This document shows, in pieces, positions 17,895-26,041 of a stretch of 39,804 nt of DNA (positions are counted from its first letter, which is position 1; the number at the start of each line of letters is the position of its first letter). The DNA lies in NCBI RefSeq assembly GCF_000427865.1, contig NZ_ATYV01000024.1:1-39804 (forward strand), written 5' to 3'. This DNA comes from Corynebacterium sputi DSM 45148 (GTDB lineage: Bacteria; Actinomycetota; Actinomycetes; Mycobacteriales; Mycobacteriaceae). The notes below the pieces were generated by a model, which was not told where the DNA came from, searched no databases, and saw only the letters and a list, made by a program, of their open reading frames with translations. Made by a program: the position numbers and the translations under genes.

Positions 17895-19068
17895 CAGCCC
17901 TTAGCATCGCCACCATCCCGATCAGCGGCCCTGGCAGGAGGAGCAAAAACGCCCACTGCCAGGAGGTGGCTTCCGCCAGAAGTGACACTGCCTGAATAGA
18001 GATGACCGTCGCCAGAAACCCTGCGGCCGTCTGCAGGGTCAGGGCCGTCCCCACACCGGAGGCGGGCACGTTGTCGCTCAAGGCCGTGGAGAACATCCCC
18101 GAATCCGCGATGACCACCGCGCCCCACAGGCAGCACAGGGCTACGACCAGCGGCCCGGGCATAAGGAACATCGCTGGCGAGACCGCACACAAGACACAAC
18201 TGACGGCGAGCACGATGCCTGCGCTGCGCTCGCGTCCAGACCGGTCTGCGGCCTTGCCACCCAGGTACGCACCCAGTGCGCCGAAGAGACCGATGGCGAT
18301 GAATGAGGTCAGCTCCGCATTGACCACGGGCACCGCGGCTAAGAACAGAGGCAGCCAGGCCCAGAAGGCGTACAGCTCCCACATGTGTCCGATGTAGCCA
18401 AAGTTGATGAGCCTGGGGCGCCGCAGCCGGAATCCAGTGAACGCGTCAGCCAACCGCAGCTTTCCCGTCGAGGCTGGCGCATTCGGGCCGTCCCGGACGA
18501 AGAGGACAGCGACCAGCGCAGCCACCAGCGCGAACGACGCCGCCGTCACCATCACCCACCGCCACGGCAACGGCAGCGTCGCACGGATGAGCAGCGGCAT
18601 TGCCGACCCGATGGTCAGGCAGGCGATAAGAACGCCAAATGCTCGCGCCTTCGTTGTGGGTGATGCCCACTCCGCGACGACTTTCATCCCGACGGGGTAG
18701 ATCCCCGCAAGAAAGACACCAGTGAGAAACCGAAGTAGCAGGAACGCGGAGTACGTATCGGTGACCGCGGTGCCTAGCGTGCACGCTGCGGCCCCGAGTC
18801 CACTGATCGCGATGAGATACCGGGGCGCCACTCGGTCCGCGAGCCTGAACAGGGCAGACAAAACCGCACCCACAACGAATCCGCCCTGCACCACCACCGT
18901 CATCCACCCGACTTCGCTGGTGGAGAGCCCCATCTCCTCTTGAAGCGATGGTGCCACTGCAGTGGTTGTGAACCAGACGGACAGGCCGAACACCTGGATG
19001 GCGGCAACCAAGCCCAACTGGACCTGCGCGCGTGCCAAGGGGGATCCGACCATGCCCGTACCGTACAT
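17857..19068 (-). CDS. MFS transporter (12 spans)
   Basis: The 403-residue protein is hydrophobic throughout with about 12 predicted spans and no large soluble loop, as expected for a major facilitator. Identifying stretches are FGLSVWFTTTAVAPSLQEEMGLS in span 1, ALFRLADRVAPRYL for the loop 2-3 motif A, LRFLTGVFLAGIYPVGMKVVAEW in span 4 with its Arg, and GGKAADRSGRERS for the second motif A copy. The substrate is not evident. The gene is divergent from the ABC importer lipoprotein gene, with under 60 bases between the starts, and its 3' end runs 38 bases into fadH on the other strand. A second in-frame ATG at 19053 is possible as the start. Confidence 0.88.
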   Translation of the reverse strand: MYGTGMVGSPLARAQVQLGLVAAIQVFGLSVWFTTTAVAPSLQEEMGLSTSEVGWMTVVVQGGFVVGAVLSALFRLADRVAPRYLIAISGLGAAACTLGTAVTDTYSAFLLLRFLTGVFLAGIYPVGMKVVAEWASPTTKARAFGVLIACLTIGSAMPLLIRATLPLPWRWVMVTAASFALVAALVAVLFVRDGPNAPASTGKLRLADAFTGFRLRRPRLINFGYIGHMWELYAFWAWLPLFLAAVPVVNAELTSFIAIGLFGALGAYLGGKAADRSGRERSAGIVLAVSCVLCAVSPAMFLMPGPLVVALCCLWGAVVIADSGMFSTALSDNVPASGVGTALTLQTAAGFLATVISIQAVSLLAEATSWQWAFLLLLPGPLIGMVAMLRAATPPVHPPRTDG

Positions 19069-19113
19069 ACACAGCTGATAACCACCTGTGATGAGCTGGA
19101 ATCATCCGTTCCG

Positions 19114-19119
19114 TAATCT
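19114..19119 (+). promoter_or_regulatory. -10 box ending 8 bases before an ATT start
   Basis: TAATCT fits TAnnnT and stands 8 bases upstream of the ATT at 19128, just as other -10 boxes in this window stand before ATG codons. This is the main evidence that ATT marks the start of the lipoprotein gene. Confidence 0.45.
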
Positions 19120-19127
19120 CAGGTTGC

Positions 19128-20180
19128 ATTAAGCTAACTCGGAGACACCGACACTCCGGCACCGTTCTCACAGCCATCCTGGCGATTACTGCCCTCGCTC
19201 TCAGTGGCTGTGCACTACGGGGACTCGACGATGCCGCACTGCGGATCCAGCTGTCCTTCGTGAAGAATTCCCAGAACGTTGGCGAGTACATCGCCGACCA
19301 CGACGGGTATTACGAGGACGAAGGTTTCACCAAGGTCGACCTGATCGCTGGGCCCACCGCCGTGGAGCAGTCCGCAGCCACCGGTCACGCCACCGTCGCC
19401 GGGTCAACCGCACTGGGAACCGCCAACGCGATCGACTCAGAGGGCATGCCGATCAAGATTATCGGCGCGATCTATGCGGTGAATGCCTTCACCATCTTAT
19501 CGATGGAAGGCCCTAACGCCATCCGTACCCCCGCTGACCTGGAGGGAGCCCGGATCGCGGTCACCCCGGGCACCGCGCAGTCCATGGTCGAAGGCCTCGC
19601 TCGGGCCAATGACATCGACCCGTCCACCATCACGTTCGTTCCGGCCGGCGAGACCGCAGTGCTGACCACCGGCGAGGTCGACGGCTTCCACGGCCTGACC
19701 GCCAATCAGCTCATCGATCTGGAACGCGCTGGTCATGACGTGGTCTCTCTGCAATTGTCCGACCATGGCATGCCCTTCGCTGGCGCATCTTACGCGGTAT
19801 CGCAGGAGAGTCTGGAGGAGAATCGCGACTACCTCAAGAAGTTCTTGGTGGCCTCTATCCGGGGCTGGCGTGCGGCGATCGCTGATCCTGCGTACGGCGC
19901 GGACCTGGCCACCGACGTCTACGGAGTTGATCTGGGCCTGGACCCTGAGAAGGAACTCCTGCAGGCCGAGGCCCAGATCTCCTTCATCGAGAATGACTAC
20001 ACCAACCCCGATGAGCTATTCCGGCTTACCGACGAGGCCATGGACGCCAACGTCGAGTCCCTCCGACTCGCAGGCATCAACGTCACCAAAGACGAACTGT
20101 TCGACATGAGCCTGCTCGACGAGGTCTACGAGGAAAACCCCGAGCTCAAGGAACCGATTACCGCGAAGGATGCGTCATGA
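19128..20180 (+). CDS. ABC importer substrate-binding lipoprotein (NMT1/SsuA-like), with no usual start codon
   Basis: This is the extracytoplasmic ligand receptor of an ABC importer. Reading from ATT 19128 gives 350 residues with a textbook lipoprotein signal: [10 protein letters not shown], a hydrophobic core, then the lipobox LSGC with Cys28 as lipid attachment site. The mature part has NMT1/SsuA-type folds: [28 protein letters not shown], a [19 protein letters not shown] ligand loop and [16 protein letters not shown]. No ATG, GTG or TTG occurs in frame between the upstream stop (19092-19094) and GTG 19260, and starting at 19260 would remove the signal, the lipobox and the first strand. 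ATT is thus either a rare start or a mutated ATG. It overlaps the ATPase gene by ATGA. The ligand is unknown; the neighbouring deoxyribosyltransferase suggests a base-like molecule. Confidence 0.8.
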   Translation: MKLTRRHRHSGTVLTAILAITALALSGCALRGLDDAALRIQLSFVKNSQNVGEYIADHDGYYEDEGFTKVDLIAGPTAVEQSAATGHATVAGSTALGTANAIDSEGMPIKIIGAIYAVNAFTILSMEGPNAIRTPADLEGARIAVTPGTAQSMVEGLARANDIDPSTITFVPAGETAVLTTGEVDGFHGLTANQLIDLERAGHDVVSLQLSDHGMPFAGASYAVSQESLEENRDYLKKFLVASIRGWRAAIADPAYGADLATDVYGVDLGLDPEKELLQAEAQISFIENDYTNPDELFRLTDEAMDANVESLRLAGINVTKDELFDMSLLDEVYEENPELKEPITAKDAS

Positions 20181-20968
20181 CCACCTCTGAACCCACCGTC
20201 GGCATCAGGCTCGACAACCTGACCAAGAGGTTCCCGGGAGGAACGACCGCCCTGGACGGGGTGAACCTGGATATCCCCCGCGGAAGTTTCCTCGCTCTCG
20301 TCGGCCCCTCCGGCTGCGGTAAGTCCACCATCTTGAGGATTCTCGCTGGCATGGAAGAGCCGACCGAAGGATCGGCCACCGTGCATGACCTCACTCCGAA
20401 GGAACTGCGCAGCCGCCACGAGCTCGGCATCGCCTTCCAGGACGCTGCCCTGCTGCCGTGGCGCTCAGTCGCCTCCAACATCAAATTGCCCCGGGAAATC
20501 GCTAAAGACCCGCTTCCGGACGCCACCCTCGCCGACCTCATCAGCCTCGTCCGCCTGACCGGCTTCGAGGATTCAAAACCGGGCGAGCTCTCCGGCGGTA
20601 TGAGGCAGCGTGTCTCCATCGCGCGCGCACTGTCTGCAGACCCATCGGTGTTGCTTCTCGACGAGCCCTTCGGCGCACTCGACGACATGACCCGTCAGCG
20701 GATGAACCTGGAGCTCCAGCGCATCTGGACGGAGAGCCCCGCAACCACGCTGCTGGTCACCCACGGAATTTCCGAGGCGGTGTTCCTGGCCGACACCATC
20801 GCGGTGATGAGCGCTCGGCCCGGCACCGTCCAAGAGCTCGTCGAGGTGAACCCGCCTCGCCCGCGCACCCCGGAGATGATGCGCACCCCTGAGTTCCACG
20901 CGATCGTGGACCATATCTCCGACCTGTTGTTCTCCTTCGAGAACAGCGACGACTCGCAGGACGTGTGA
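20177..20968 (+). CDS. ABC importer ATP-binding protein (SsuB/TauB type)
   Basis: This 263-residue nucleotide-binding subunit powers the importer encoded around it. All motifs are intact: Walker [10 protein letters not shown] near 51-59, the Q-loop in [12 protein letters not shown], signature [15 protein letters not shown], Walker [14 protein letters not shown] and the switch His in [15 protein letters not shown]. The sequence falls in the nitrate/sulfonate/taurine group, which pairs with NMT1-like receptors. It overlaps the receptor gene by four bases (ATGA) and the permease gene by one base (TGATG), so the three are translationally coupled. Confidence 0.95.
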   Translation: MTTSEPTVGIRLDNLTKRFPGGTTALDGVNLDIPRGSFLALVGPSGCGKSTILRILAGMEEPTEGSATVHDLTPKELRSRHELGIAFQDAALLPWRSVASNIKLPREIAKDPLPDATLADLISLVRLTGFEDSKPGELSGGMRQRVSIARALSADPSVLLLDEPFGALDDMTRQRMNLELQRIWTESPATTLLVTHGISEAVFLADTIAVMSARPGTVQELVEVNPPRPRTPEMMRTPEFHAIVDHISDLLFSFENSDDSQDV

Positions 20969-22554
20969 TGAGGACCTCCTACCGCGGCGCACTTAACGTC
21001 ATCCTCGTTCTCGCCGGAGCGCTTGCGCTGTGGTGGCTGCTGGCAGCCACGGTCCTCCGCCCGCTCGGCTCGATCCCGACCCCCGGCGACATCGTCTCCC
21101 GGATTGCTTCGGACGGACTGAACTTCTACTGGGTGAACCTCAAGGTCACTGCAATGGAAGCCGGTCAAGGCTATCTGCTCGGTGTTGGCCTAGCGATCGC
21201 GGTATCAATCGTGGCTCTGCTGTTTCCACGCCTGCGCGGGATCGTCATGCAGTTCGCCGTGATCACGTACTCGCTGCCGATCATTGCCGTGGGCCCCGTT
21301 ATCTACCTGATGGTTGGCGCTCCCTCCAGTGGCGACCCCTCCGCCACCGCGGTCCTCTTGTCGGCGTTGGCCATCTTCTTCACCACCGTCGTCGGAACCC
21401 TGCTGGGTCTGGACGCGGCGGATCAGCGCTCGCTGGATCTGGTGGACGTCTACGGCGGTACCCGCATCACCCGATTGATGAAGGTGCAGCTCATCGCGGC
21501 GGTGCCGTCCATCCTGACTGCGCTGAAGGTCGCTGCACCACTGTCGGTGCTCGGCGCGATCCTCGGTGAGTACGTCGGTGGCGTCGACCGTGGCCTTGGC
21601 CCAGCACTGCTGAACGCTCAGCAGACCGGAGACGTCTCTCGTACCTGGGCACTCGCCCTAGCCGCCGCAGTCCTGGCCGGTGGTTGGTTCGCCGTGATGG
21701 CACTACTGTCGACGGTCATCCCGCGCCTTGGCTGGGGATCCGCCGAGATCGCCACCACCGCTCCGGTGCGTCAGACGCGCTCCCCGCTCTCAGTCGCGAT
21801 TGATGTTGTGGGGTCCCTGACCATCATCGGTGCGGTGTGGACCTTCGGACTTCGACTGTTCGGCATCTCCCCGTTTGTCGGTCGTACTCCTGCGGAGGTC
21901 CTGAGCTATCTCGCCGACAACAGCGACAGTCCGGATGGTCAGAACCATTTCGTGGCACTGTTGCCAGATCTCGGCCGAACACTCATGGACACCGGCATGG
22001 GATTCCTCTTGGGACTTGCCGCCGCGATTGTCGTGGCATCGGTGTTCCTGGTGTTCCCGACTTTCGAGCGCGCTCTCATGCCGATGGCCCTGTTCTTCCA
22101 GTCGGTACCTCTAGTCGCGATCGCCCCAGTACTGATCATCATCTTCGGACGAGGTCAGTTCACCGTCGCCATGATGGGCGCAATCATCGTCTTCTTCCCC
22201 GCACTGGTGAACATCGGCTCTGCGCTGAAGAACGTGCCGCCGGCATTGATCGACCTGGTGCGGACCTACGGCTCCGGACGTGCCACCGAACTGGTCAAGG
22301 TGCGAATTCCCGCCTGTCTGCCGGCGATCTTCGCCGCGATCCGTATCGCCGTGCCCGGCGCGCTGTCCGGTGCCCTACTGGCTGAGTGGCTGGCAACTGG
22401 TCAAGGAATCGGCTCAACTGTCATCACTGCGGTGGGCAGGGCTGATACCGACATGGTGTGGGCTTCGGTGACCGTGGTGACGGTGACCGCACTGATTCTG
22501 TACGGTCTGGCTGCATTGCTGGAGAACGTCGCCCGGAAACGCTGGGGGACCTAA
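20968..22554 (+). CDS. ABC importer permease, two fused permease domains
   Basis: The 528 residues hold two tandem BPD_transp_1 permease domains, where this importer class usually has one 250-280 residue subunit working as a homodimer. Each half has about six spans and its own coupling (EAA-like) loop: YGGTRITRLMKVQLIAAVPSI in the first half and YGSGRATELVKVRIPACLPAIF in the second. The fusion therefore makes a whole transmembrane core in one chain and allows the halves to differ. The ATG at 20968 is used because it overlaps the ATPase stop as TGATG; a GTG three bases earlier is possible. The next gene follows after 18 bases. Confidence 0.93.
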   Translation: MRTSYRGALNVILVLAGALALWWLLAATVLRPLGSIPTPGDIVSRIASDGLNFYWVNLKVTAMEAGQGYLLGVGLAIAVSIVALLFPRLRGIVMQFAVITYSLPIIAVGPVIYLMVGAPSSGDPSATAVLLSALAIFFTTVVGTLLGLDAADQRSLDLVDVYGGTRITRLMKVQLIAAVPSILTALKVAAPLSVLGAILGEYVGGVDRGLGPALLNAQQTGDVSRTWALALAAAVLAGGWFAVMALLSTVIPRLGWGSAEIATTAPVRQTRSPLSVAIDVVGSLTIIGAVWTFGLRLFGISPFVGRTPAEVLSYLADNSDSPDGQNHFVALLPDLGRTLMDTGMGFLLGLAAAIVVASVFLVFPTFERALMPMALFFQSVPLVAIAPVLIIIFGRGQFTVAMMGAIIVFFPALVNIGSALKNVPPALIDLVRTYGSGRATELVKVRIPACLPAIFAAIRIAVPGALSGALLAEWLATGQGIGSTVITAVGRADTDMVWASVTVVTVTALILYGLAALLENVARKRWGT

Positions 22555-22572
22555 AAACATGAAGGTGAATAC

Positions 22573-23100
22573 ATGAGCGACAACACGGATATCAAGGTCT
22601 ACTTGGCTGGTCCGGAGGTGTTCCTTCCGGACGCTGCCCCAGTCGTCGAGGAGATGCGACAGGAGTGCCGCAATCACGGCCTCATCCCGATCGCGCCGCT
22701 GGATGCCGGCGTCGACGATGAACCCGCTGATCCGGATCCGGTCCGAATCTTCGACAAGAACATCTCCCGCATTCAGGAGTCGGACGCCGTCATCGCGAAC
22801 GTCAACCACTTCCGCGGTGCAGAGCCGGATTCCGGCACCTGCTTCGAGATCGGCTTTGCCCATGCCCTGGGCAAGAAGCTGTACATCTACTCCGATGACG
22901 GAGCCACGGCCCTCGACCGCGTGCGCCAGTTCCACGGACCCGTCTCTGAAGAGCCCGGTGAGCGCCCGACCGACAAGGACGGCAACTTCGTCGAGAACTT
23001 CGGCTACGCCGTGAACCTGATGATGGCAGTGCCGGCGGTTAACGTCACCGGCTCATTCGCGGACGCGGTCCGAATCGCCAGTGCCGACTTGCTGGGCTAA
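22573..23100 (+). CDS. Nucleoside 2-deoxyribosyltransferase family protein
   Basis: Enzymes of this family exchange the base on a 2'-deoxynucleoside through a covalent deoxyribosyl-Glu intermediate; some relatives only hydrolyse nucleoside 5'-phosphates. The 175 residues show the family motifs: YLAGPEVF (10-17), D71 in the SDAVIANVNHFRGAEPDSG block, and the presumed nucleophile Glu92 in SGTCFEIGFAHALGKKLYIY. AAGGTGAATAC upstream gives a fair ribosome binding site. It is 18 bases behind the permease and probably co-transcribed, which suggests the importer brings in a base, base analogue or nucleoside. It ends tail-to-tail with the nitroreductase gene by the shared four bases CTAA. Confidence 0.88.
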   Translation: MSDNTDIKVYLAGPEVFLPDAAPVVEEMRQECRNHGLIPIAPLDAGVDDEPADPDPVRIFDKNISRIQESDAVIANVNHFRGAEPDSGTCFEIGFAHALGKKLYIYSDDGATALDRVRQFHGPVSEEPGERPTDKDGNFVENFGYAVNLMMAVPAVNVTGSFADAVRIASADLLG

Positions 23101-23732
23101 GCCCACTGGTCGACGAATACTCGCGCGTTCAGCGGCAGGCGGCCCGGCGCCTTCGGGCTTTCGTCAGACTCACCGACGGCCAGCAGCAAGGCCACGGTGC
23201 ATTCTTCCGGGACCCCGAGGATGTCTTTGACCTTGGCGTCGTCGAACCCGGTCATCGGCGAGGATGCCCAACCAAACGCCTCCGCCGTCACAATCCCGTA
23301 CGTCGCCGCGATCATTGCGTTGCGGAGGGCGAACTCGCGGGTCAGACCTGCGGTGCGGCGGATCTCCTGGAATGAGGCGATGCGCTCGCTACGGGTCTTA
23401 GCGTCATTGTCATCCCAGAATCCAGTGCTGAGGTTCTGCTCGGCGACCTTCGGCAAGGTGCGCTCCCAGCCGTCGGGCTCAGCGACGAATGCCAGGAGCA
23501 ACGGTGCCGAAGCAACCTGCGGTTGCTTGTTCGCGGCCTCGTAGACCCGCTCGCGGACCTCTGCGTCCTGAACGACGACAATCGAGTAATCCTGCAGGTT
23601 AAACGCCGTCGGCGCCTGCTGGATCAGCTCAAGAAACTCGCGGACCTCCGTCGGGTCGAGCTCGCTGTCCTTGTACCTGCGCGTCGCGCGGCGGTTCTTG
23701 AGCATCTGGGCGAAATCATCACGGAAAGTCAT
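23097..23732 (-). CDS. Nitroreductase family FMN oxidoreductase
   Basis: This 211-residue flavoprotein belongs to the NAD(P)H-dependent nitroreductase group, which reduces nitro groups, quinones or flavins. The N-terminal FMN phosphate site is NRRATRRYKDSELD (about 13-26), followed by QQAPTAFNLQDYSIVVV, in which the usual S/T-P-S-x-x-N-x-Q element appears as APTAFNLQ. AEAFGWASSPMTGFD and the family's GVPEECTVALLLAVGESDE complete the fold. ATG 23732 is chosen over a GTG 39 bases upstream because a TACCAT -10 box lies 7 bases before it and the protein then begins MTFRDDFAQM. The physiological substrate is unknown. Confidence 0.9.
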   Translation of the reverse strand: MTFRDDFAQMLKNRRATRRYKDSELDPTEVREFLELIQQAPTAFNLQDYSIVVVQDAEVRERVYEAANKQPQVASAPLLLAFVAEPDGWERTLPKVAEQNLSTGFWDDNDAKTRSERIASFQEIRRTAGLTREFALRNAMIAATYGIVTAEAFGWASSPMTGFDDAKVKDILGVPEECTVALLLAVGESDESPKAPGRLPLNARVFVDQWA

Positions 23733-23739
23733 GCCGGTA

Positions 23740-23745
23740 ATGGTA
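23740..23745 (-). promoter_or_regulatory. -10 box of a probable leaderless promoter (nitroreductase)
   Basis: TACCAT on the minus strand ends 7 bases before ATG 23732; there is no Shine-Dalgarno sequence. Confidence 0.4.
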
Positions 23746-23772
23746 CTCAGACGGCCCCCGAGGGCCGCCAAT

Positions 23773-24438
23773 TCACCACACCACGAGCCAAATAGCGATG
23801 TAGTGCAAGATCGCCGCGATGATCGTTCCTGCGTGGAACACCTCGTGGAAACCGAACCAGCGAGGCGACGGATTCGGCCACTTCAGACCGTAGAACAGTG
23901 CACCAATGGAGTAGATGATGCCGCCAACGGCCAGAAGAATTGTGACCGTCCAGCCAGCTCCGGCGACCAACGCCGGCACCTCCCAAATGATCAGCCAACC
24001 GAGGAACAGATAGATCACGACATCCACCCACCGCGGATGACCGATCCACGCGACGTTCACGATCACTGCCGCCAACGCACCAGCCCAGCACATGATAAGC
24101 AGTCGAATCGCCGTGTCCGGAGGCAAGACGCTCGTTGCGATCGGGCCATAGGTACCAGCGATGAAGACGGCAATCATCGCGTGATCTGCTCGTCTCCAAG
24201 CTGTCACTGACTTCAAGCTCCGGAAACGCCAGCGGTGGTAGATCCCCGAGACCGCCATCGTCGCGGTGAGGCACGCCGCGTAAATCGCTGTCGCGGTGAC
24301 CGTAGCGGTGCTCTCCGCACGCATTGAGGCCACGACGACTAGCAAGATGCCCGCGACCGCGGCAGCCACCGCTGCGCCGACGTGCAGCCAGCCACGGAGG
24401 ATCGGCCTGGGGCCGCGATCAAATACCAATGAAGTCAT
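23773..24438 (-). CDS. Hemolysin III / PAQR family membrane protein
   Basis: The 221-residue protein has seven hydrophobic spans, as in the hemolysin-III (TrhA/YqfA) branch of PAQR proteins. The metal-binding motifs are intact: SGIYHRW in the second span, RADHAMIAVFIAGTYGPIA in the third, and the final GFHEVFHAGTIIAAILHYIAIW with its His pair. Relatives in Bacillus and E. coli affect membrane lipid fluidity and energetics; PAQR enzymes may act as zinc ceramidase-like hydrolases. The hemolysin name is historical and does not show that this one lyses cells. The start lies 6 bases behind a TAGGAT box. Confidence 0.9.
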   Translation of the reverse strand: MTSLVFDRGPRPILRGWLHVGAAVAAAVAGILLVVVASMRAESTATVTATAIYAACLTATMAVSGIYHRWRFRSLKSVTAWRRADHAMIAVFIAGTYGPIATSVLPPDTAIRLLIMCWAGALAAVIVNVAWIGHPRWVDVVIYLFLGWLIIWEVPALVAGAGWTVTILLAVGGIIYSIGALFYGLKWPNPSPRWFGFHEVFHAGTIIAAILHYIAIWLVVW

Positions 24439-24444
24439 ACAATT

Positions 24445-24450
24445 ATCCTA
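24445..24450 (-). promoter_or_regulatory. -10 box of a probable leaderless promoter (hemolysin III gene)
   Basis: TAGGAT on the minus strand ends 6 bases before ATG 24438. An overlapping GATAAT is too close to the ATG to serve as the -10 box. Confidence 0.45.
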
Positions 24451-24465
24451 CGGTGACGTAGGTAG

Positions 24466-24942
24466 TCACGCCACGCTTTCGTGCCGGAGCAGCCACTTCT
24501 TCAGTTCCGGGCCGGGCCCAAAGTCCCCCACTCCACCGGTCGCCGGCTTCACGCGGTGACACGGCACGATGATCGGCAATGGGTTCGTCGCGCACACCTG
24601 CCCCGCAGCTCGCGAGGCCTTCGGCGAACCTGCCGCCGCCGCGAGTTCGCCATAAGTCCACACCTCCCCGTACGGGATCGTCGCCATGGCCCGCACGCCT
24701 CGCTCGGAGAATTTGTCTCCCTCTGGCAGGACCAGGGGCAGATCGAATTCGCGGCGCGTTCTCTCGAAATACTCGCGCAATTGCTGCACAGCACGGTCGA
24801 GAATCTCGCTGTTACCGGTGGATTCTCGCCCGTCCAGCCAGTCACCGAAACGGATCTCGGTAAGGCCGCGCTCGTCGGCGGTCACGGTCAGCTTTCCGAT
24901 CGGCGTGTCCATGACGGCCGTGGACTCCGTATGTTCGCTCAT
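24466..24942 (-). CDS. ogt: Methylated-DNA-[protein]-cysteine S-methyltransferase
   Basis: This suicide enzyme repairs O6-methylguanine and O4-methylthymine by moving the methyl group to its own cysteine. In the 158-residue protein the active-site loop IIVPCHRV holds Cys128, the helix-turn-helix arginine finger is in ASRAAG (R111), and IPYGEVWTYGELA and GGVGDFGPGPELKKWLLRHE are family blocks. There is no AdaA/AlkA fusion, so it is the constitutive Ogt form. ATG 24942 is preferred because a TACCCT box ends 6 bases upstream; 30 open codons further upstream carry no homology and would overlap the divergent gene. It is divergent from tag with 40 bases between starts, so two alkylation-repair genes share one control region. 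Confidence 0.94.
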   Translation of the reverse strand: MSEHTESTAVMDTPIGKLTVTADERGLTEIRFGDWLDGRESTGNSEILDRAVQQLREYFERTRREFDLPLVLPEGDKFSERGVRAMATIPYGEVWTYGELAAAAGSPKASRAAGQVCATNPLPIIVPCHRVKPATGGVGDFGPGPELKKWLLRHESVA

Positions 24943-24948
24943 GCCCCG

Positions 24949-24975
24949 AGGGTACGGCCATTCCACAGTTACGAT
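24949..24975. promoter_or_regulatory. Back-to-back leaderless promoters for ogt and tag
   Basis: On the minus strand TACCCT (24949-24954) ends 6 bases before the ogt ATG. On the plus strand TACGAT (24970-24975) ends 7 bases before the tag ATG. Only 15 bases separate the boxes, so the two polymerases would compete or be controlled together. Confidence 0.45.
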
Positions 24976-24982
24976 GCTGACC

Positions 24983-25630
24983 ATGCCGGAAAACAATGGC
25001 CCCATCGAAGGCCCTGACGGTCTCCTCCGCACCCCTTGGGCCTACACCAACTCCCGCATGCTCAATTACTACGACACCGAGTGGGGCATGCCAGTTCTCA
25101 CCGAACAAGGTCTATTCGAGCGAGTCACTCTGGAGGCTTTCCAGTCCGGCCTGAGCTGGGACATCATCCTCCGCAAGCGGGAGGATTTCCGCCGCGTCTT
25201 CCACGGCTTCGACGTCGATGCCATCGCCGCTATGTCGGACGGCGAGCAAAACGCGTTGCTTCACGACGCCTCCATCATCCGCAACCGCGCCAAAATCCTC
25301 GCCACCGTAAAGAATGCTCGGGCGACGATCGCACTTCGCGACTCCGACCAGTTCGCCCCAATCAGCACTCCCGTCGGCACCACCGAACCTGGGCTTCCGG
25401 CACTGATCTGGTCATTCCTCACCGACGAGACTCCCGTCCCGGAGGCCCTCGATCAAGTCCCGACGACCAGTGACGCCTCTCGCGATCTCGCCAAAACCCT
25501 CAAGAAGAACGGCTTCTCCTTCGTCGGCCCAACGACGGCGTATGCGCTGATGGAGGCGATCGGAATCGTCGACACGCATGTGGTCGGCTCGTGGCGACGA
25601 GGGTGCTCGGGGATCTTCCCTCACAGGTGA
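24983..25630 (+). CDS. tag: DNA-3-methyladenine glycosylase I, zinc ligands replaced
   Basis: Tag removes 3-methyladenine from alkylated DNA. The 215 residues align over the whole family: PWAYTNSRMLNYYDTEWGMP at the start, LFERVTLEAFQSGLSWDIILRKREDFRR, then NRAKILATVKNA, KKNGFSFVGPTTAYALMEAIG and VDTHVVGSWRRGC. In E. coli Tag a structural zinc is held by Cys4, His17, His175 and Cys179. Here the Cys before PW is Thr17, the His of Y-H-D is Tyr30, and the final Cys of H-V-V-G-C is Ser, so only one ligand remains and no zinc site is expected. The base pocket residues look kept, so activity is still likely. Frame is open far upstream, but ATG 24983 has a promoter directly before it and matches family length. 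Confidence 0.92.
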   Translation: MPENNGPIEGPDGLLRTPWAYTNSRMLNYYDTEWGMPVLTEQGLFERVTLEAFQSGLSWDIILRKREDFRRVFHGFDVDAIAAMSDGEQNALLHDASIIRNRAKILATVKNARATIALRDSDQFAPISTPVGTTEPGLPALIWSFLTDETPVPEALDQVPTTSDASRDLAKTLKKNGFSFVGPTTAYALMEAIGIVDTHVVGSWRRGCSGIFPHR

Positions 25631-25703
25631 CTGAAACCGATCACCGACAATTGCATTTCCCCAGGTCGGCATTCCTGCATGTGATCGGAATCAGTCACCT
25701 GTG
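25622..25703. repeat. Large inverted repeat (23-bp arms) at the end of tag
   Basis: Arms at 25622-25644 and 25681-25703 are complementary at 21 of 23 positions around a 36-base centre. The left arm includes the tag stop codon. No T-run follows. It marks where base composition drops, so it may be a terminator-like structure, the end of a small mobile element, or an insertion target. Confidence 0.7.
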
Positions 25704-26000
25704 CGGCCCTCGGACCAGACCGACCGCATCGGCGCATACGGGGCGCAGCGTGATTGGTTTTCAGATGAAGGTCTCATCGAAACAGCGGAAAGACTTGCCA
25801 AGTCTGGCATCGCTCTAAATCCGACTCAAGCTGAACAGGCATTCCAAATCAGATTTATTCATGAACCTCAATTTTTATGGGTTCCTAATCGATTCTCTTT
25901 TCGGCTAGCGCCAACGGCATCCGGGACGGAGAAAACGGTGTCTCTGGTCAGCTTGAAATATGGCTGCACCCCAATGAGTATTCGCCGGTCCGCTAACTAG
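25701..26000 (+). CDS. Doubtful hypothetical protein (99 aa)
   Basis: An open frame starts with GTG inside the right arm of the inverted repeat and runs for 99 residues with no similarity I recognise. Its middle (about 20-60) reads like a folded protein, with AERLAKSGIALNPTQAEQAFQIRF, but the ends do not, and I see no ribosome binding site. Base composition is clearly more AT-rich than in the flanking genes. It could be a remnant of a foreign gene, and it ends 42 bases before the convergent PIN-like gene. I keep it only as a possible gene. Confidence 0.25.
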   Translation: MRPSDQTDRIGAYGAQRDWFSDEGLIETAERLAKSGIALNPTQAEQAFQIRFIHEPQFLWVPNRFSFRLAPTASGTEKTVSLVSLKYGCTPMSIRRSAN

Positions 26001-26041
26001 CCTGCGGGTGATTCAGACGACGGAATTCAGAGAGTGACGAT

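Noticed and set aside
25622..25703. The long inverted repeat as an integron attC site
   Set aside because: The arms lack the conserved outer core triplets and the bulged asymmetry of attC sites, and no integrase or cassette array is present.
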